Below, piece by piece: positions 15,949-24,417 of a stretch of DNA of 64,000 bases. The notes under the pieces are model-generated. The model searched no databases. It was given only the letters and a program-made list of their open reading frames with translations, and was not told the origin of the DNA. Both the position numbers and the translations under genes were made by a program. This DNA comes from Actinomycetota bacterium (lineage in GTDB: Bacteria > Actinomycetota > Acidimicrobiia > Acidimicrobiales > Ilumatobacteraceae), in contig JAUSLV010000016.1 in NCBI GenBank assembly GCA_030645495.1, forward strand, positions 62,001-126,000, given 5' to 3'. The stretch's first letter is position 1; each line of letters opens with the position of its first letter.

Positions 15949-17142
15949 ATGCCCACCGTCGACGCGCTGCCCTTCCTCGATGTGTCGTCCGCCGAGTACG
16001 CCGTCGACGACATTGCCGTCACCGCCCGCCTGCGTGAGCACTCGCCCCTCGTGCGCACCGAGGTGGGGGTGCAGGTGCTCACCTACGCCGACTGCGAGCG
16101 GGTGCTGCTGAACGAGCAGTTCGTGCACGGCGGCGCGGCCGTGTTCGCTCGCTCGCTGGGCGGCAGCGCCACGATGAAGTCGAAGGGGCGCACGCTCACC
16201 GGGTCGGAGGGCGCCGACCACATGGCCTTGCGGCGCGTGCTGCAGCCCTGGTTCACGCCCGGCACGGTGGCGAAGGTTCGCGACCACGCTCGCACCCTCA
16301 CCGACGAGCGTGTCGCCGCGCTGGGGTCGCGCACGAGCGTCGAGCTGATGAGCGACGTCATCGGCGACGTGTCGTCGGCGGTGTTCGCCTCGATGATCGA
16401 CGTGCCGCTGGAGGAAGGTCGCTTCCTCGACGGGGTGTCGGCGACGCTGGCCCTGGGCTTTCGCGGCGATCCGGCCGACGCGCCGGCGATCATGGGCGCG
16501 CTGAAGGAGTTGCGCACGTACGTGGAGGCGTTGATCGCGCGGCGCCGCACGAGCCCGGGCGACGATCTCGTGTCGGTGATGGTGCGTGGCGTCGACGACG
16601 ACCTGCTCACCGAGGCCGATCTGCATACGCTGCTCACCGAGTTGTTGGGGGCGAGCACCGACAACACCACGAACTCGACGGGGATTCTGATGTGGATGCT
16701 CGCCACCCGCCCCGAGGCGTGGCAGGAGGTACGCGCCGACCGCAGCCTCGTTTCCGCCACGGTGGAGGAGTGTGCGCGGATCGAGCCGCGGGTGCGGATC
16801 CTGCCGATGGTGGCCGATCAGCCGGCCGAGCTGTGCGGAACCCAGCTCGCCGAGGGCACGTTCGTCGCGCTCGACATCGCCGCCGCACACCACGACCCGG
16901 CTGCCTTTGCCGAGCCGGGCCGGTTCGACATCCACCGCAAAGGGCCGCGTCACCTCGGGTTCGGTGTGGGTCGGCACCACTGCCTCGGTGCTGCGCTGGC
17001 CCGCGTGGTGCAGCAGGCGGTGCTCGAGTCGTTGCTCGACCACTGGCAGGAGGTGCGCCTCACCGCCGCCCCCGACGTGGTGCGCACGTACGAGACCGTC
17101 GTGCACACGCTGCAGATCGAGGCCACGCCCGCCGCCGGCTGA
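15949..17142 (+). CDS. Cytochrome P450
   Basis: The 397-aa soluble P450 has the heme loop FGVGRHHCLG with Cys345, the K-helix ExxR as E274-C-A-R277, and an I-helix segment GASTDNTTN at 234-242. In that segment the usual AGx(D/E)TT is altered to S-T-D-N-T-T. AAGGAG lies five bases before the ATG; a GTG six bases earlier overlaps that site and is not used. The enzyme probably hydroxylates a hydrophobic pathway substrate with ferredoxin partners that are not encoded nearby. The unusual I-helix suggests atypical oxygen activation, but this is only inference. Confidence 0.88.
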   Translation: MPTVDALPFLDVSSAEYAVDDIAVTARLREHSPLVRTEVGVQVLTYADCERVLLNEQFVHGGAAVFARSLGGSATMKSKGRTLTGSEGADHMALRRVLQPWFTPGTVAKVRDHARTLTDERVAALGSRTSVELMSDVIGDVSSAVFASMIDVPLEEGRFLDGVSATLALGFRGDPADAPAIMGALKELRTYVEALIARRRTSPGDDLVSVMVRGVDDDLLTEADLHTLLTELLGASTDNTTNSTGILMWMLATRPEAWQEVRADRSLVSATVEECARIEPRVRILPMVADQPAELCGTQLAEGTFVALDIAAAHHDPAAFAEPGRFDIHRKGPRHLGFGVGRHHCLGAALARVVQQAVLESLLDHWQEVRLTAAPDVVRTYETVVHTLQIEATPAAG

Positions 17143-17213
17143 TCGCCGCGGTCCGACCGTGGTGGTGACCAAAGGCCCTGTGTGTTCGCGCCGGCCGGTT
17201 GCATCCTGAAGAC

Positions 17214-17486
17214 GTGGACGATTCAAAGTTCGTTGAACAGTACCGAGCGCTCGGCGATCCGGTGCGGTGGGCGATCGTGCGCGAATTGCAGGGCGGTTCG
17301 CGCTGCGCCTGTGTGCTCGCGCAGGTCACCGAGGTGTCGTCGACGTTGCTGTCCCATCACCTCAAGGTGCTTCGCCAGGCCGGGCTGATCAACGGTGCGA
17401 AGCGCGGCCGGTGGATCGACTACACCTTGGTCGACGACGCGTTCGCGGGCCTCGGGGCCTCGTTGCTCGGCGAGGTGGCGCGATGA
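17214..17486 (+). CDS. ArsR/SmtB-family regulator
   Basis: The roughly 90-aa winged-helix protein has the ArsR pattern FRALGDPVRW-like start (YRALGDPVRWAIVREL), then SRCACVLAQ with C31 and C33, and SSTLLSHHLKVLRQAG as the recognition helix. Cys in the alpha-3 region can bind As, Cd or Pb in relatives, but the arrangement is not canonical. GTG at 17214 is chosen; TTG at 17199 is an alternative, and no clear ribosome site distinguishes them. Its stop overlaps the permease start as ATGA, so it heads a three-gene operon and probably represses it. Confidence 0.82.
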   Translation: MDDSKFVEQYRALGDPVRWAIVRELQGGSRCACVLAQVTEVSSTLLSHHLKVLRQAGLINGAKRGRWIDYTLVDDAFAGLGASLLGEVAR

Positions 17487-18538
17487 GCGCGCCCACGCTG
17501 GCGCCCACGACGCCGCCATCGCGGGCCGCGCTGCGCCGATGGGGGCCGGTCGCCGTCGCTGCCGTCGTGTGGTGGTCGCTGTACCACTGGAACCGCCCCT
17601 TCTGGGACTGGGTGATGTTCGACGTGGTCGGCCTCACGGAAGGCAGTCGCTTGGGCGACTCGCTGCACTTCTTCTTCTACGACGTCACCAAGATCTCGCT
17701 GCTACTGACGGGCGTGATCTACCTGGTCACGATCCTGCGCAGCTTCATGTCGGTCGAGCGCACGAGGGCGCTGCTGGGCGGCCGGCGGCAGGGGTTCGGC
17801 AACGTCGCCGCCTCCGGCCTCGGTGTGGTCACCCCGTTCTGCTCGTGCTCGGCGGTGCCGGTGTTCATCGGCTTCGTCGCCGCCGGTGTGCCGCTCGGTG
17901 TCACGCTCAGCTTCCTCATCGCCTCGCCGATGATCAACGAGGTGGCGATCGTGCTGCTCTTCGGATTGTTCGGTTGGAAGATCACCGCGCTGTACATCGG
18001 GTTCGGATTGGTGATTGCCACGGTCGCCGGAATGGTGCTCGGCAAGTTGAACCTCGAGCGTTGGGTCGAGCCGTTCGTGTTCGAGACGAAGCTGCGCGGC
18101 AAGGTGATCGACCCGTCAGCGGGCCTGTCGTGGGACGACCGGCTGCAGATGGCTCGCGAAGAGGTCGTGGCGATCCTGCGCAAGGTGTGGCCGTACCTGT
18201 TGGTGGGCATCGGCATCGGTGCTGCGATCCACGGGTGGGCACCTCAGGACTGGTTCGCCACCCATGCCACCGGCTGGTGGGGTGTGCCGCTGGCCGTGGT
18301 GATCGGCGTGCCGCTGTACTCCAACGCTGCCGGCGTGCTGCCGCTGGTGGAGGCGCTGCACGACAAGGGCCTGCCGATGGGCACCGTGCTGGCGTTCATG
18401 ATGAGCGTCGTCGCGCTCTCGATGCCCGAGATGATCCTGCTGCGCCGAGTGCTGAAGCCGCAGCTGATCGCCACCTACGTCGGCGTCGTCGCCTCCGGAA
18501 TCCTGCTCACCGGGTTCCTGTTCAACGCCATCCTCTGA
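17483..18538 (+). CDS. DUF318/ArsP-like permease
   Basis: The 351-aa integral membrane protein has about 8-10 hydrophobic segments and the family signature TPFCSCSAVPVFIGF with C120 and C122 at the start of a membrane helix. Similar motifs (SPMINE, VPLYSNAAG) recur in the C half, as in two-fold DUF318 permeases. Members include ArsP for trivalent organoarsenicals and permeases linked to thioredoxin-like proteins. ATGA overlap with arsR and the thioredoxin-like gene 26 nt downstream indicate one operon. Substrate undetermined; a thiol-reactive compound is plausible. Confidence 0.85.
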   Translation: MSAPTLAPTTPPSRAALRRWGPVAVAAVVWWSLYHWNRPFWDWVMFDVVGLTEGSRLGDSLHFFFYDVTKISLLLTGVIYLVTILRSFMSVERTRALLGGRRQGFGNVAASGLGVVTPFCSCSAVPVFIGFVAAGVPLGVTLSFLIASPMINEVAIVLLFGLFGWKITALYIGFGLVIATVAGMVLGKLNLERWVEPFVFETKLRGKVIDPSAGLSWDDRLQMAREEVVAILRKVWPYLLVGIGIGAAIHGWAPQDWFATHATGWWGVPLAVVIGVPLYSNAAGVLPLVEALHDKGLPMGTVLAFMMSVVALSMPEMILLRRVLKPQLIATYVGVVASGILLTGFLFNAIL

Positions 18539-18564
18539 TCCATCTCCCACGAAGGACTCAACTC

Positions 18565-18801
18565 ATGAACATCAAGATCCTCGGTACCGGTTGCGTCAAG
18601 TGCAACCACCTGGAAGCCGCCACCCGCACCGCAGTGAACGAGCTCGGCCTCGACGTCGAGATCGAGAAGGTCACCGACCCTGCGGAGATCGTGTCGTGGG
18701 GCGTCATGTCCACGCCGGCCCTGGTGATCGACGACGAGGTCGTGATGAGCGGCAAGGTGCCGAGCAGCGACGACGTCAAGCGGCTACTCGCCGCGCGCTG
18801 A
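18565..18801 (+). CDS. Small thioredoxin-like (redox-active disulfide) protein
   Basis: The 78-aa protein has a thioredoxin-fold beginning, KILGTGCVKC with C10 and C13, cis-Pro in MSTPALVIDDEV and a short C-terminal helix. This matches the minimal redox-active disulfide proteins usually encoded beside DUF318 permeases and ArsR. It likely keeps the permease Cys residues or a cytoplasmic metal-thiol intermediate reduced. GAAGGACT lies upstream of the ATG. Last gene of the operon; a perfect palindrome follows. Confidence 0.85.
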   Translation: MNIKILGTGCVKCNHLEAATRTAVNELGLDVEIEKVTDPAEIVSWGVMSTPALVIDDEVVMSGKVPSSDDVKRLLAAR

Positions 18802-18815
18802 GCCGCCGGGTGCCG

Positions 18816-18854
18816 CGCCCCGAGTGGAAGGCCTGCCGAGCGGGGCTTCCCGTG
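18816..18854 (+). pseudogene. 39-bp remnant of a 31937-type gene
   Basis: Thirteen codons read RPEWKACRAGLPV, identical in protein to codons at 32099-32137 inside the gene at 31937. The six nucleotide differences are all at third positions, so both copies were evolving as coding DNA before this one was cut down. It begins 14 nt after the thioredoxin stop and ends exactly at the palindrome at 18855. Confidence 0.5.
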
Positions 18855-18886
18855 CTGACCAACTGACTGTGCAGTCAGTTGGTCAG
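18855..18886. terminator. Perfect 15-bp palindrome, bidirectional terminator candidate
   Basis: CTGACCAACTGACTG at 18855-18869 pairs perfectly with 18872-18886, leaving only TG between the arms. It lies between convergent genes, and the stop codon of the secreted protein (18883-18885) is inside the right arm. It could be a terminator, or the inverted end left by a lost element. Confidence 0.5.
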
Positions 18887-19764
18887 CGGAGGCGTGAGAT
18901 CGAGGAACGGCCGAAGCGGACGCGGGCCAGGGTGAGGGCGATGGCGCCGAGAACTGTCACGAGGATGGCGAGGCGCAGGCCGCTCGACGTCGATCCGAAG
19001 CCGGACAACTCGCCGGGAGTGGTGCTCGTGGTGCTGGCGGTGGACGAGAGGATGTTCGTCGTGATCTGCGAGTTGCACGTCACGAGGTCGCCGCCACCAT
19101 TTGCCGAGTCGTTGCACTGGACGATCGTGACCGGCCACAGCGCCGACACCGTCGAGGTGGGCACCGTGCACTTGACCCGCTCGGTCCCGCCGCCGCCGTT
19201 GCCAGCCGTGTTGCACTGGATGATGTCGGCGCCGGAGGCGGCCGACAGCGGGCTGCAGATCATCGTCGGTGGGGTGCCTCCACCCCCTCCTGATCCGATG
19301 CACTGGTTGACGGTCGCCGGGCTCGTCGAGCCGGTGCCGGTGATGTTGTTCACGATGTTGACGTTGCAGGTGACGATGGAGCCGCCGGCATTCACCGAGT
19401 TGTTGCACTGGTTGACCGAACCGACGAGGTCGGTGGTCGTGGGACCAGGGGTGGTGACACAGAAGGTTGCAGCCGTGCCGGGTGCACCGGCGCAGACGGT
19501 GGTGGTGACCGTGGAGCTGGTGGTTCCGTTGGCGATGTTGATGTTGTTGACGACGGTGACGGTGCAGATGATCTCGCGGGCGGCACCCGTCTCTTCGAAG
19601 TTGCACTGGTTGATGGCCACAGTGGCAGCATGCGCGGTGGGCAATGAGCCACCTGCCCAGGCGAACGTGCCGCCGAATGCCAGCAGCGTGACTGCCCCGA
19701 CGATGAGCCGGTGGGGCGTGCGTGCTGGCCCGTGCACTGCGGAGGAGCTCTGGTAGTGAGTCAC
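18883..19764 (-). CDS. Exported Cys-repeat protein with C-terminal anchor
   Basis: The 293-aa protein has a signal sequence (LIVGAVTLLAFGGTFAWAGG, then THAATVA-like cleavage) and an ectodomain with repeated N/I-x-x-Q-C-N blocks: INQCNF, VNQCNN, VNQCIG, IIQCNT and IVQCND. Each block is followed about 15-20 residues later by a TC or IC. A final hydrophobic segment and RFGRSSISRLR tail suggest membrane anchoring. The repeats could form a disulfide-laced stalk. GTG at 19764 is chosen because AAAGGAT lies just upstream; the longer frame to 19992 has no such site. No enzymatic motif was recognised. Confidence 0.65.
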   Translation of the reverse strand: MTHYQSSSAVHGPARTPHRLIVGAVTLLAFGGTFAWAGGSLPTAHAATVAINQCNFEETGAAREIICTVTVVNNINIANGTTSSTVTTTVCAGAPGTAATFCVTTPGPTTTDLVGSVNQCNNSVNAGGSIVTCNVNIVNNITGTGSTSPATVNQCIGSGGGGGTPPTMICSPLSAASGADIIQCNTAGNGGGGTERVKCTVPTSTVSALWPVTIVQCNDSANGGGDLVTCNSQITTNILSSTASTTSTTPGELSGFGSTSSGLRLAILVTVLGAIALTLARVRFGRSSISRLR

Positions 19765-19988
19765 GTGCGGATCCTTTGGTCTGGCGTTGGTGCGGGATGA
19801 GCGCGGTGTGAGTGCCTTCGTCGGATCCTGCCGCTGGATCAGCCGGCTGGACGAAAACTCCAGTGTACCAGGCTGAGTGCGCATCGTGTGGCTCCTAGTG
19901 GCGCTTGCTCGCAATCGTTCCGTCATCGCCGACCTGCTCGACCTGCAGTAGGCCTGGCGTCGCTCGACACCAGATCGGATAACGCTGA

Positions 19989-20372
19989 TCACGCGGGGAG
20001 CTCGATGATGCGGCAGTGGATCTCGGCGTTCTCGTGCACCAGGTGCACGGCGCAGATGCGGTGGAAGCCGTCGGCGATGATCAACGGCCGATTGCTGCGA
20101 GCGTCGCCGCGCACGAGCAGCACGGGCGAGAGTGCCTCGCCGGCGCGAATCCTGTGCAGGTCCTTGGCCACGTGCGGGTTGTCGCCATCGAGTGCGGCGT
20201 CGCCACAGGCACGCAGGAGATCCTTGGACGTGCGAGTCGTGGGCGCCGCCGTTCGGAACGCGGCGGCCATGGTGTTGGCGACCTCCGCGGGGACGATGAG
20301 TTCGAGGAAGTCGCGGGCCGCTGGATAGTCGTGATCGTCGGGCTCGGGCTTCCAGCGGATGTGGGCGCTCAC
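19989..20372 (-). CDS. ParB/sulfiredoxin-fold-like protein of unknown function
   Basis: The 127-aa protein ends with a ParB/sulfiredoxin-like core, LSPVLLVRGD then IIADGFHRICAVHLV, where the GxHR box is the usual phosphate- or nucleotide-binding signature. The N-terminal part has no recognised domain. GTG at 20372 (SAHIRWKPE) is chosen as start. It diverges from the antiporter gene over a 126-bp spacer. The family includes chromosome partition proteins, nucleases and small free-standing domains of unknown role; which applies here cannot be told. Confidence 0.55.
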   Translation of the reverse strand: MSAHIRWKPEPDDHDYPAARDFLELIVPAEVANTMAAAFRTAAPTTRTSKDLLRACGDAALDGDNPHVAKDLHRIRAGEALSPVLLVRGDARSNRPLIIADGFHRICAVHLVHENAEIHCRIIELPA

Positions 20373-20498
20373 GACCCGATCATACGCTCCGGTGGCGAGC
20401 ACTGGTCGGCGAGAACCGAGGTGTATGCGTCGACGGCGTAGGATCGAGGTCGCTGCAGCCGTGCCGGCGGGACGTCGACGCGGTGTGCTCGAACGAGA

Positions 20499-21701
20499 GT
20501 GATCCGCCATGCCGACCACACGAGATCCGTCGTGAGCTTCGGGCCGTTGGCGTTGCTGGTGGCCGCCGGCCTGCTCGGCCCGTTGCTCGCCGCACCCCGC
20601 CGTCTCGCCCCGCCTGTGGTCGTCGGACAGATCGCTGCCGGTGTGATCATCGGTGTCACCGGGTTCGGCTGGATCGATCCGACCGACCCGTTGCTGACCG
20701 GCCTGGCCAACATCGGGTTTGCGTTGTTGATGTTCGTGGTCGGCACCCATCTGCCGGTGCGCGACCGCAGGCTGCGTGCATCACTGGCCCGCGGCGCAGC
20801 AATCACCGCCTCGGTGCTGATCCTCGCGGCTGTGGTCGCGCGGTTCGTCGGCCCGCTGGTCGGTCTCGACCGGCCGGGGCTGCTGACGGTGTTGTTGGCA
20901 ACCAGTTCCTGCGCAATCGCGTTGCCGGTGCTGCAGGGGCTGGGAGGTGAAGATCGGTCGACGTTGGTCGTGACCGCGTGGATCGCATGCGCAGATGTCG
21001 CGACCGTCGTTGCACTGCCGGCCGTGTTGGCGACCGGCTCGATGGGCAGTGTGCTGCTGGGTCTGTCGCTCGTCGTGGCCGCCGGTGCGGTGCTGTTCGC
21101 CGTCGCTCGCCTGTTGCGTGATCGCGGGTGGGTGCATCGCCTTCGTTCGCTCTCGCACGACCGCGGGTGGGGGCTGGATCTGCGGGTGTCGCTGCTGGCC
21201 CTGTTCGGGTGCGCGTGGCTGGCCGCGAGGTACGGCACCTCGATCATGATCGCCGGCTTCACCGTCGGTGTCGTGGTGGCGCTGCTCGGCGAACCACGAC
21301 GGGTCGCCGATCAACTCGTCGGCGTCGGTGAGGGGTTCGCCATCCCGTTGTACTTCGTGTACCTCGGGACGCAACTCGACCTCGGGGCGTTGGTGCGCTC
21401 GTCGCAGGCGATGAAGTTGGCGGGGGTTCTCGCCGTCGGCGCGATCGGCATCCACCTCGTCGCCGGCGTGGTGTGGAGGCTGCCGCTGGGCGCCGGCCTT
21501 CTCGCCGCCGCCCAGCTCGGGGTGCCGGCGGCAATGGTCTCCATCGGGTTGTCGACCGGCCAGCTGACACCGGCTCAGTCGGCGGCGATCATGGCCGCGG
21601 TGTTGGCCACGCTGGGAGCGTGTGCGGTCGGTGGTGCTGTGCTCGGTCACCGTGGACCGCTGACGGACGCAAGTGCACCGCAGTTGCCAGCACCGAGTTG
21701 A
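20499..21701 (+). CDS. CPA2-type cation/proton antiporter
   Basis: The 400-aa protein has about 12 membrane segments. It begins with a segment rich in Gly/Leu and APPVVVGQIAAGVIIG, which matches the N-terminal signature of Kef/CPA2 exchangers (P-V-x-G-x-x-x-G). ATSSCAIALPVLQGLG and PLYFVYLGTQLD are further family motifs. No cytoplasmic TrkA/RCK domain follows, so it is a transport-only form. The GTG start at 20499 is uncertain; GTGs at 20529 and 20532 are alternatives. It likely exchanges Na+ or K+ for protons. It stands alone upstream of the metal island. Confidence 0.8.
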   Translation: MIRHADHTRSVVSFGPLALLVAAGLLGPLLAAPRRLAPPVVVGQIAAGVIIGVTGFGWIDPTDPLLTGLANIGFALLMFVVGTHLPVRDRRLRASLARGAAITASVLILAAVVARFVGPLVGLDRPGLLTVLLATSSCAIALPVLQGLGGEDRSTLVVTAWIACADVATVVALPAVLATGSMGSVLLGLSLVVAAGAVLFAVARLLRDRGWVHRLRSLSHDRGWGLDLRVSLLALFGCAWLAARYGTSIMIAGFTVGVVVALLGEPRRVADQLVGVGEGFAIPLYFVYLGTQLDLGALVRSSQAMKLAGVLAVGAIGIHLVAGVVWRLPLGAGLLAAAQLGVPAAMVSIGLSTGQLTPAQSAAIMAAVLATLGACAVGGAVLGHRGPLTDASAPQLPAPS

Positions 21702-21798
21702 CGGCGTGGGCACCCGCACGGGATCGTGACATCCGTCGACCCCAAAGAGCGTCGTAGGCCCGGTTGGAAGCACCGTCGCCCTGCTGTGGCGGGCCGAT

Positions 21799-21815
21799 GT
21801 GGAGAACGTGTGGAG
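21799..21815 (-). promoter_or_regulatory. Direct repeat CTCCAC-N5-CTCCAC (site 1 of 3)
   Basis: On the minus strand the sequence reads CTCCACACGTTCTCCACAT, two CTCCAC half-sites with an 11-bp period, about 97 nt before the SHOCT gene. The same layout occurs at 26497 and 29761. An 11-bp direct repeat is the usual binding form of OmpR-type response regulators, and one is encoded at 28993. Confidence 0.55.
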
Positions 21816-21911
21816 GTGCCGTGCAGATCGTCTGCTGTTCAGGCCGGCGACGTCATATGCCGCGCGCCGACCCGTACCGTTCGAGCCACGAACGACTGAT
21901 GGAGGTGCATC

Positions 21912-22205
21912 GTGCACAACGGCAACTGGAACAACGGCATGGACGGCGGCAACTGGTGGTGGATCCCGATGATGATCATGATGGTCGCCTTCTGGGGTGG
22001 GTTGATCTGGATCGGTGTCAGCCTGATCCGCCGCACTCACCCCGCCCCGCTACTGCATGCGGCGGGCATAACCCCCGCAGCAGCAGCGACTGGTGCCAAG
22101 CCGACGGCGCAGGAGATCCTCGCTGAACGCCTCGCCCGTGGCGAGATCGAAGCCGACGACTACCGCTCCCGTCTCGAAGCACTTCGTGGTGGCACGACCA
22201 CCTGA
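21912..22205 (+). CDS. Small membrane protein with C-terminal SHOCT domain
   Basis: The 97-aa protein has a His/Asn/Trp-rich N terminus (MHNGNWNNGMDGGNWWW), one membrane helix with a run of Met/Ile, and a C-terminal SHOCT motif (AQEILAERLARGEIEADDYRSRL is the region; key LAERLARGEI). SHOCT proteins of this shape are common next to copper and heavy-metal ATPases. GGAGGTG lies four bases before the GTG start. It precedes the CopB-like ATPase by 203 nt and is probably coexpressed with it from the direct-repeat site upstream. Function unknown; a metal-related membrane role is inferred. Confidence 0.75.
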   Translation: MHNGNWNNGMDGGNWWWIPMMIMMVAFWGGLIWIGVSLIRRTHPAPLLHAAGITPAAAATGAKPTAQEILAERLARGEIEADDYRSRLEALRGGTTT

Positions 22206-22408
22206 TCACGGCACCGCCAGGTCGGCGACCGCGCCGGCTGGGGGTCAGTACGTTGTCCACGTGGATCGACGCCCGCTGACTCTTGCCGACGTGGTTGCCG
22301 GGCGGGTGCCCGACGACCTCACCGGCGTCCGCTAGCCCGACGGGCCGCTGCGACGTGCGATCGTTGTGCCGACAAGTGCGGCGGCTGACCTTCAAGAGGT
22401 GAACAGTC

Positions 22409-24400
22409 ATGGATGAGATGCACGGTCACGAGATGCACGGTCACGACAAGCACGCCGGTCACGACCCGGAGATCTTCCGCCGTCGCTTCTGGCTGAGCTT
22501 GGCGCTGACGGTGCCGGTGGTCGCCACGTCGAACATGGTGATGGACTGGTTCGGGTACCGCCTCGATGGGGTCGGTTGGGTGGCACCGCTGCTCGGTTCG
22601 TTCGTGTTCGTGTGGGGCGGTCAGCCGTTCTTGAAGAGCGCGGTCACCGAGGTCAGGGACCGGGCGCCGGGGATGATGCTGCTGATCGCGATGGCGATCT
22701 CGGTTGCTTGGGGCGCGTCGATGGCGTCCACGCTGGGGTGGGTGGATCTCGAGTTCTGGTGGGAACTCGCGGCGTTGGTCAGCATCATGCTGCTCGGTCA
22801 CTGGCAGGAGATGAAGGCGATCGGCCAGGCCCACGGCGCGCTGGCTGCCCTCGCCGCGCTGCTGCCCGACGATGCCGAGGTCGTGCACGGTGACGAGGTG
22901 CACCACGTGGGGATCGCGGACCTTCGCGTGGACGACGTTGTGCTCGTACGTCCCGGTTCACGGGTGCCGGCGGACGGAACGATCGTCGACGGGAACGCCG
23001 AGGTCGACGAGTCGATGATCACGGGTGAGTCCCGCCCTGTGCCCAAGGGTGCCGGCGACCGTGTCGTCGCCGGGACAGTGTCGACCGACTCGTCGCTACG
23101 CGTGCGTGTCACCGCCGTCGGCGCTGATACCGCGCTCGCCGGGATCCAGCGGCTGGTCGCGCAGGCCCAGGCTTCGCGGTCGAAGGCCCAGGTGTTGGCC
23201 GACCGTTTCGCCGCCGCACTGTTCTACATCGCTGCCGGCTCGGCGATCGTGACGTTCGCCGTGTGGGGCGCTCTCGGGCATTGGGACACAGCGCTCACCT
23301 CGGCGGTGACTGTGCTGGTCATCGCCTGCCCCCACGCGCTCGGCCTGGCGATCCCGCTGGTGGTCTCGATCTCGACAGCAATGTCCGCGAAGGCCGGGAT
23401 CCTGGTCAAGGACCGGCTCGCGTTGGAGCGGATGCGCACCGTCAACACCGTCCTGTTCGACAAGACCGGAACCCTCACCAGGGGCAACCACGCGGTTACC
23501 AGCATCGCCGCGATCTCTGGCCGAGACGCTGACGAGGTGGTGGCGATCGCCGCCGCGGTCGAATCGGACAGCGAGCACCCCCTCGCCCGAGCGATCGGCA
23601 TCGCCGCCGCAGGGCTGCCGACGCGCCACGCCACCCAGTTCACGGCGCTCACCGGACGCGGGGTGGAGGCGACGGTCGACGGCCGGCGCTACGCGGTCGG
23701 CGGCCCGGGGTTGCTGCGCGAGCGCGGACTTGTCCTTCCCGCGGCGCTGCAGGCCACCAGCGACGGGTGGTCCGAGCGTGGGGCCGCGGTGCTCGTGCTC
23801 GTCGACGAACACGAGGTGCTCGCAGCCTTCGCCCTCGAGGACGAGATCCGGCCCGAGGCCGCCGCGGCGATCAGTGAACTCCGCGAGCTCGGTGTCGAGC
23901 ACGTGGTGATGATCACCGGTGACGCACGGTCGGTCGCCGATCACGTCGCCCGCGCAGTCGGAGTCGACGAGGTGTTCGCGGAGGTACTGCCCGAGGACAA
24001 GGACCAGGCCGTCGCCGCGCTGCAGCAGCGCGGTCTGTCGGTGGCGATGGTGGGTGACGGCGTCAACGACGCGCCAGCGCTGGCAAGGGCAGATGTCGGT
24101 CTCGCGATCGGCGCCGGCACCGATGTCGCGATCGAGTCGGCGGGTGTGGTCCTTGCGGGCAGCGACCCGCGGGCTGTTGCGTCGGTCATCAGGTTGTCGC
24201 GGGCGAGCTATCGCAAGATGCAGCAGAACCTGGCATGGGCAGCCGGCTACAACATCGTCGCCATCCCTCTCGCGTCCGGGGCATTCGCATGGGCCGGGAT
24301 CACCTTGCCCCCTGCCGTCGGTGCGGTCTTGATGAGCGTCTCCACCATCGTGGTCGCCGCCAACGCGCAACTCCTGCGAAGAACCCGCCTCACCGCCTGA
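22409..24400 (+). CDS. P1B-type heavy-metal ATPase, CopB-like
   Basis: The 663-aa transporter has a His/Met-rich N terminus (MDEMHGHEMHGHDKHAGH) in place of CxxC metal domains, six to eight membrane helices, TGES at 205-208, the membrane metal site C307-P-H309, the phosphorylation motif D351-K-T-G-T, and GDGVNDAP. CPH with a His-rich leader is the P1B-3 (CopB) signature, linked to Cu(II), Cu(I) or Ag(I) export. It is the central efflux pump of the island. A TTGT-GCCG-ACAA dyad is seen at 22364-22375 before it, and the CTCCAC direct repeat lies further upstream. Confidence 0.92.
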   Translation: MDEMHGHEMHGHDKHAGHDPEIFRRRFWLSLALTVPVVATSNMVMDWFGYRLDGVGWVAPLLGSFVFVWGGQPFLKSAVTEVRDRAPGMMLLIAMAISVAWGASMASTLGWVDLEFWWELAALVSIMLLGHWQEMKAIGQAHGALAALAALLPDDAEVVHGDEVHHVGIADLRVDDVVLVRPGSRVPADGTIVDGNAEVDESMITGESRPVPKGAGDRVVAGTVSTDSSLRVRVTAVGADTALAGIQRLVAQAQASRSKAQVLADRFAAALFYIAAGSAIVTFAVWGALGHWDTALTSAVTVLVIACPHALGLAIPLVVSISTAMSAKAGILVKDRLALERMRTVNTVLFDKTGTLTRGNHAVTSIAAISGRDADEVVAIAAAVESDSEHPLARAIGIAAAGLPTRHATQFTALTGRGVEATVDGRRYAVGGPGLLRERGLVLPAALQATSDGWSERGAAVLVLVDEHEVLAAFALEDEIRPEAAAAISELRELGVEHVVMITGDARSVADHVARAVGVDEVFAEVLPEDKDQAVAALQQRGLSVAMVGDGVNDAPALARADVGLAIGAGTDVAIESAGVVLAGSDPRAVASVIRLSRASYRKMQQNLAWAAGYNIVAIPLASGAFAWAGITLPPAVGAVLMSVSTIVVAANAQLLRRTRLTA

Positions 24401-24417
24401 CCAGGTGTTCCGAGTTG

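Noticed and set aside
1-17142. KstR-type steroid regulon
   Set aside because: I looked for the known KstR and KstR2 palindromes in the spacers and did not see them; the dyads present are different, so a direct steroid assignment is not made.
17214-18801. Complete arsenic resistance operon
   Set aside because: Only ArsR-like, DUF318 permease and thioredoxin-like genes are present. No ArsB/Acr3 or ArsC is seen, and the Cys pattern of the regulator is not the canonical arsenic site.
20380-21262. Minus-strand frames overlapping the antiporter
   Set aside because: Low-complexity shadows; the plus-strand frame encodes a full set of membrane helices with family motifs.
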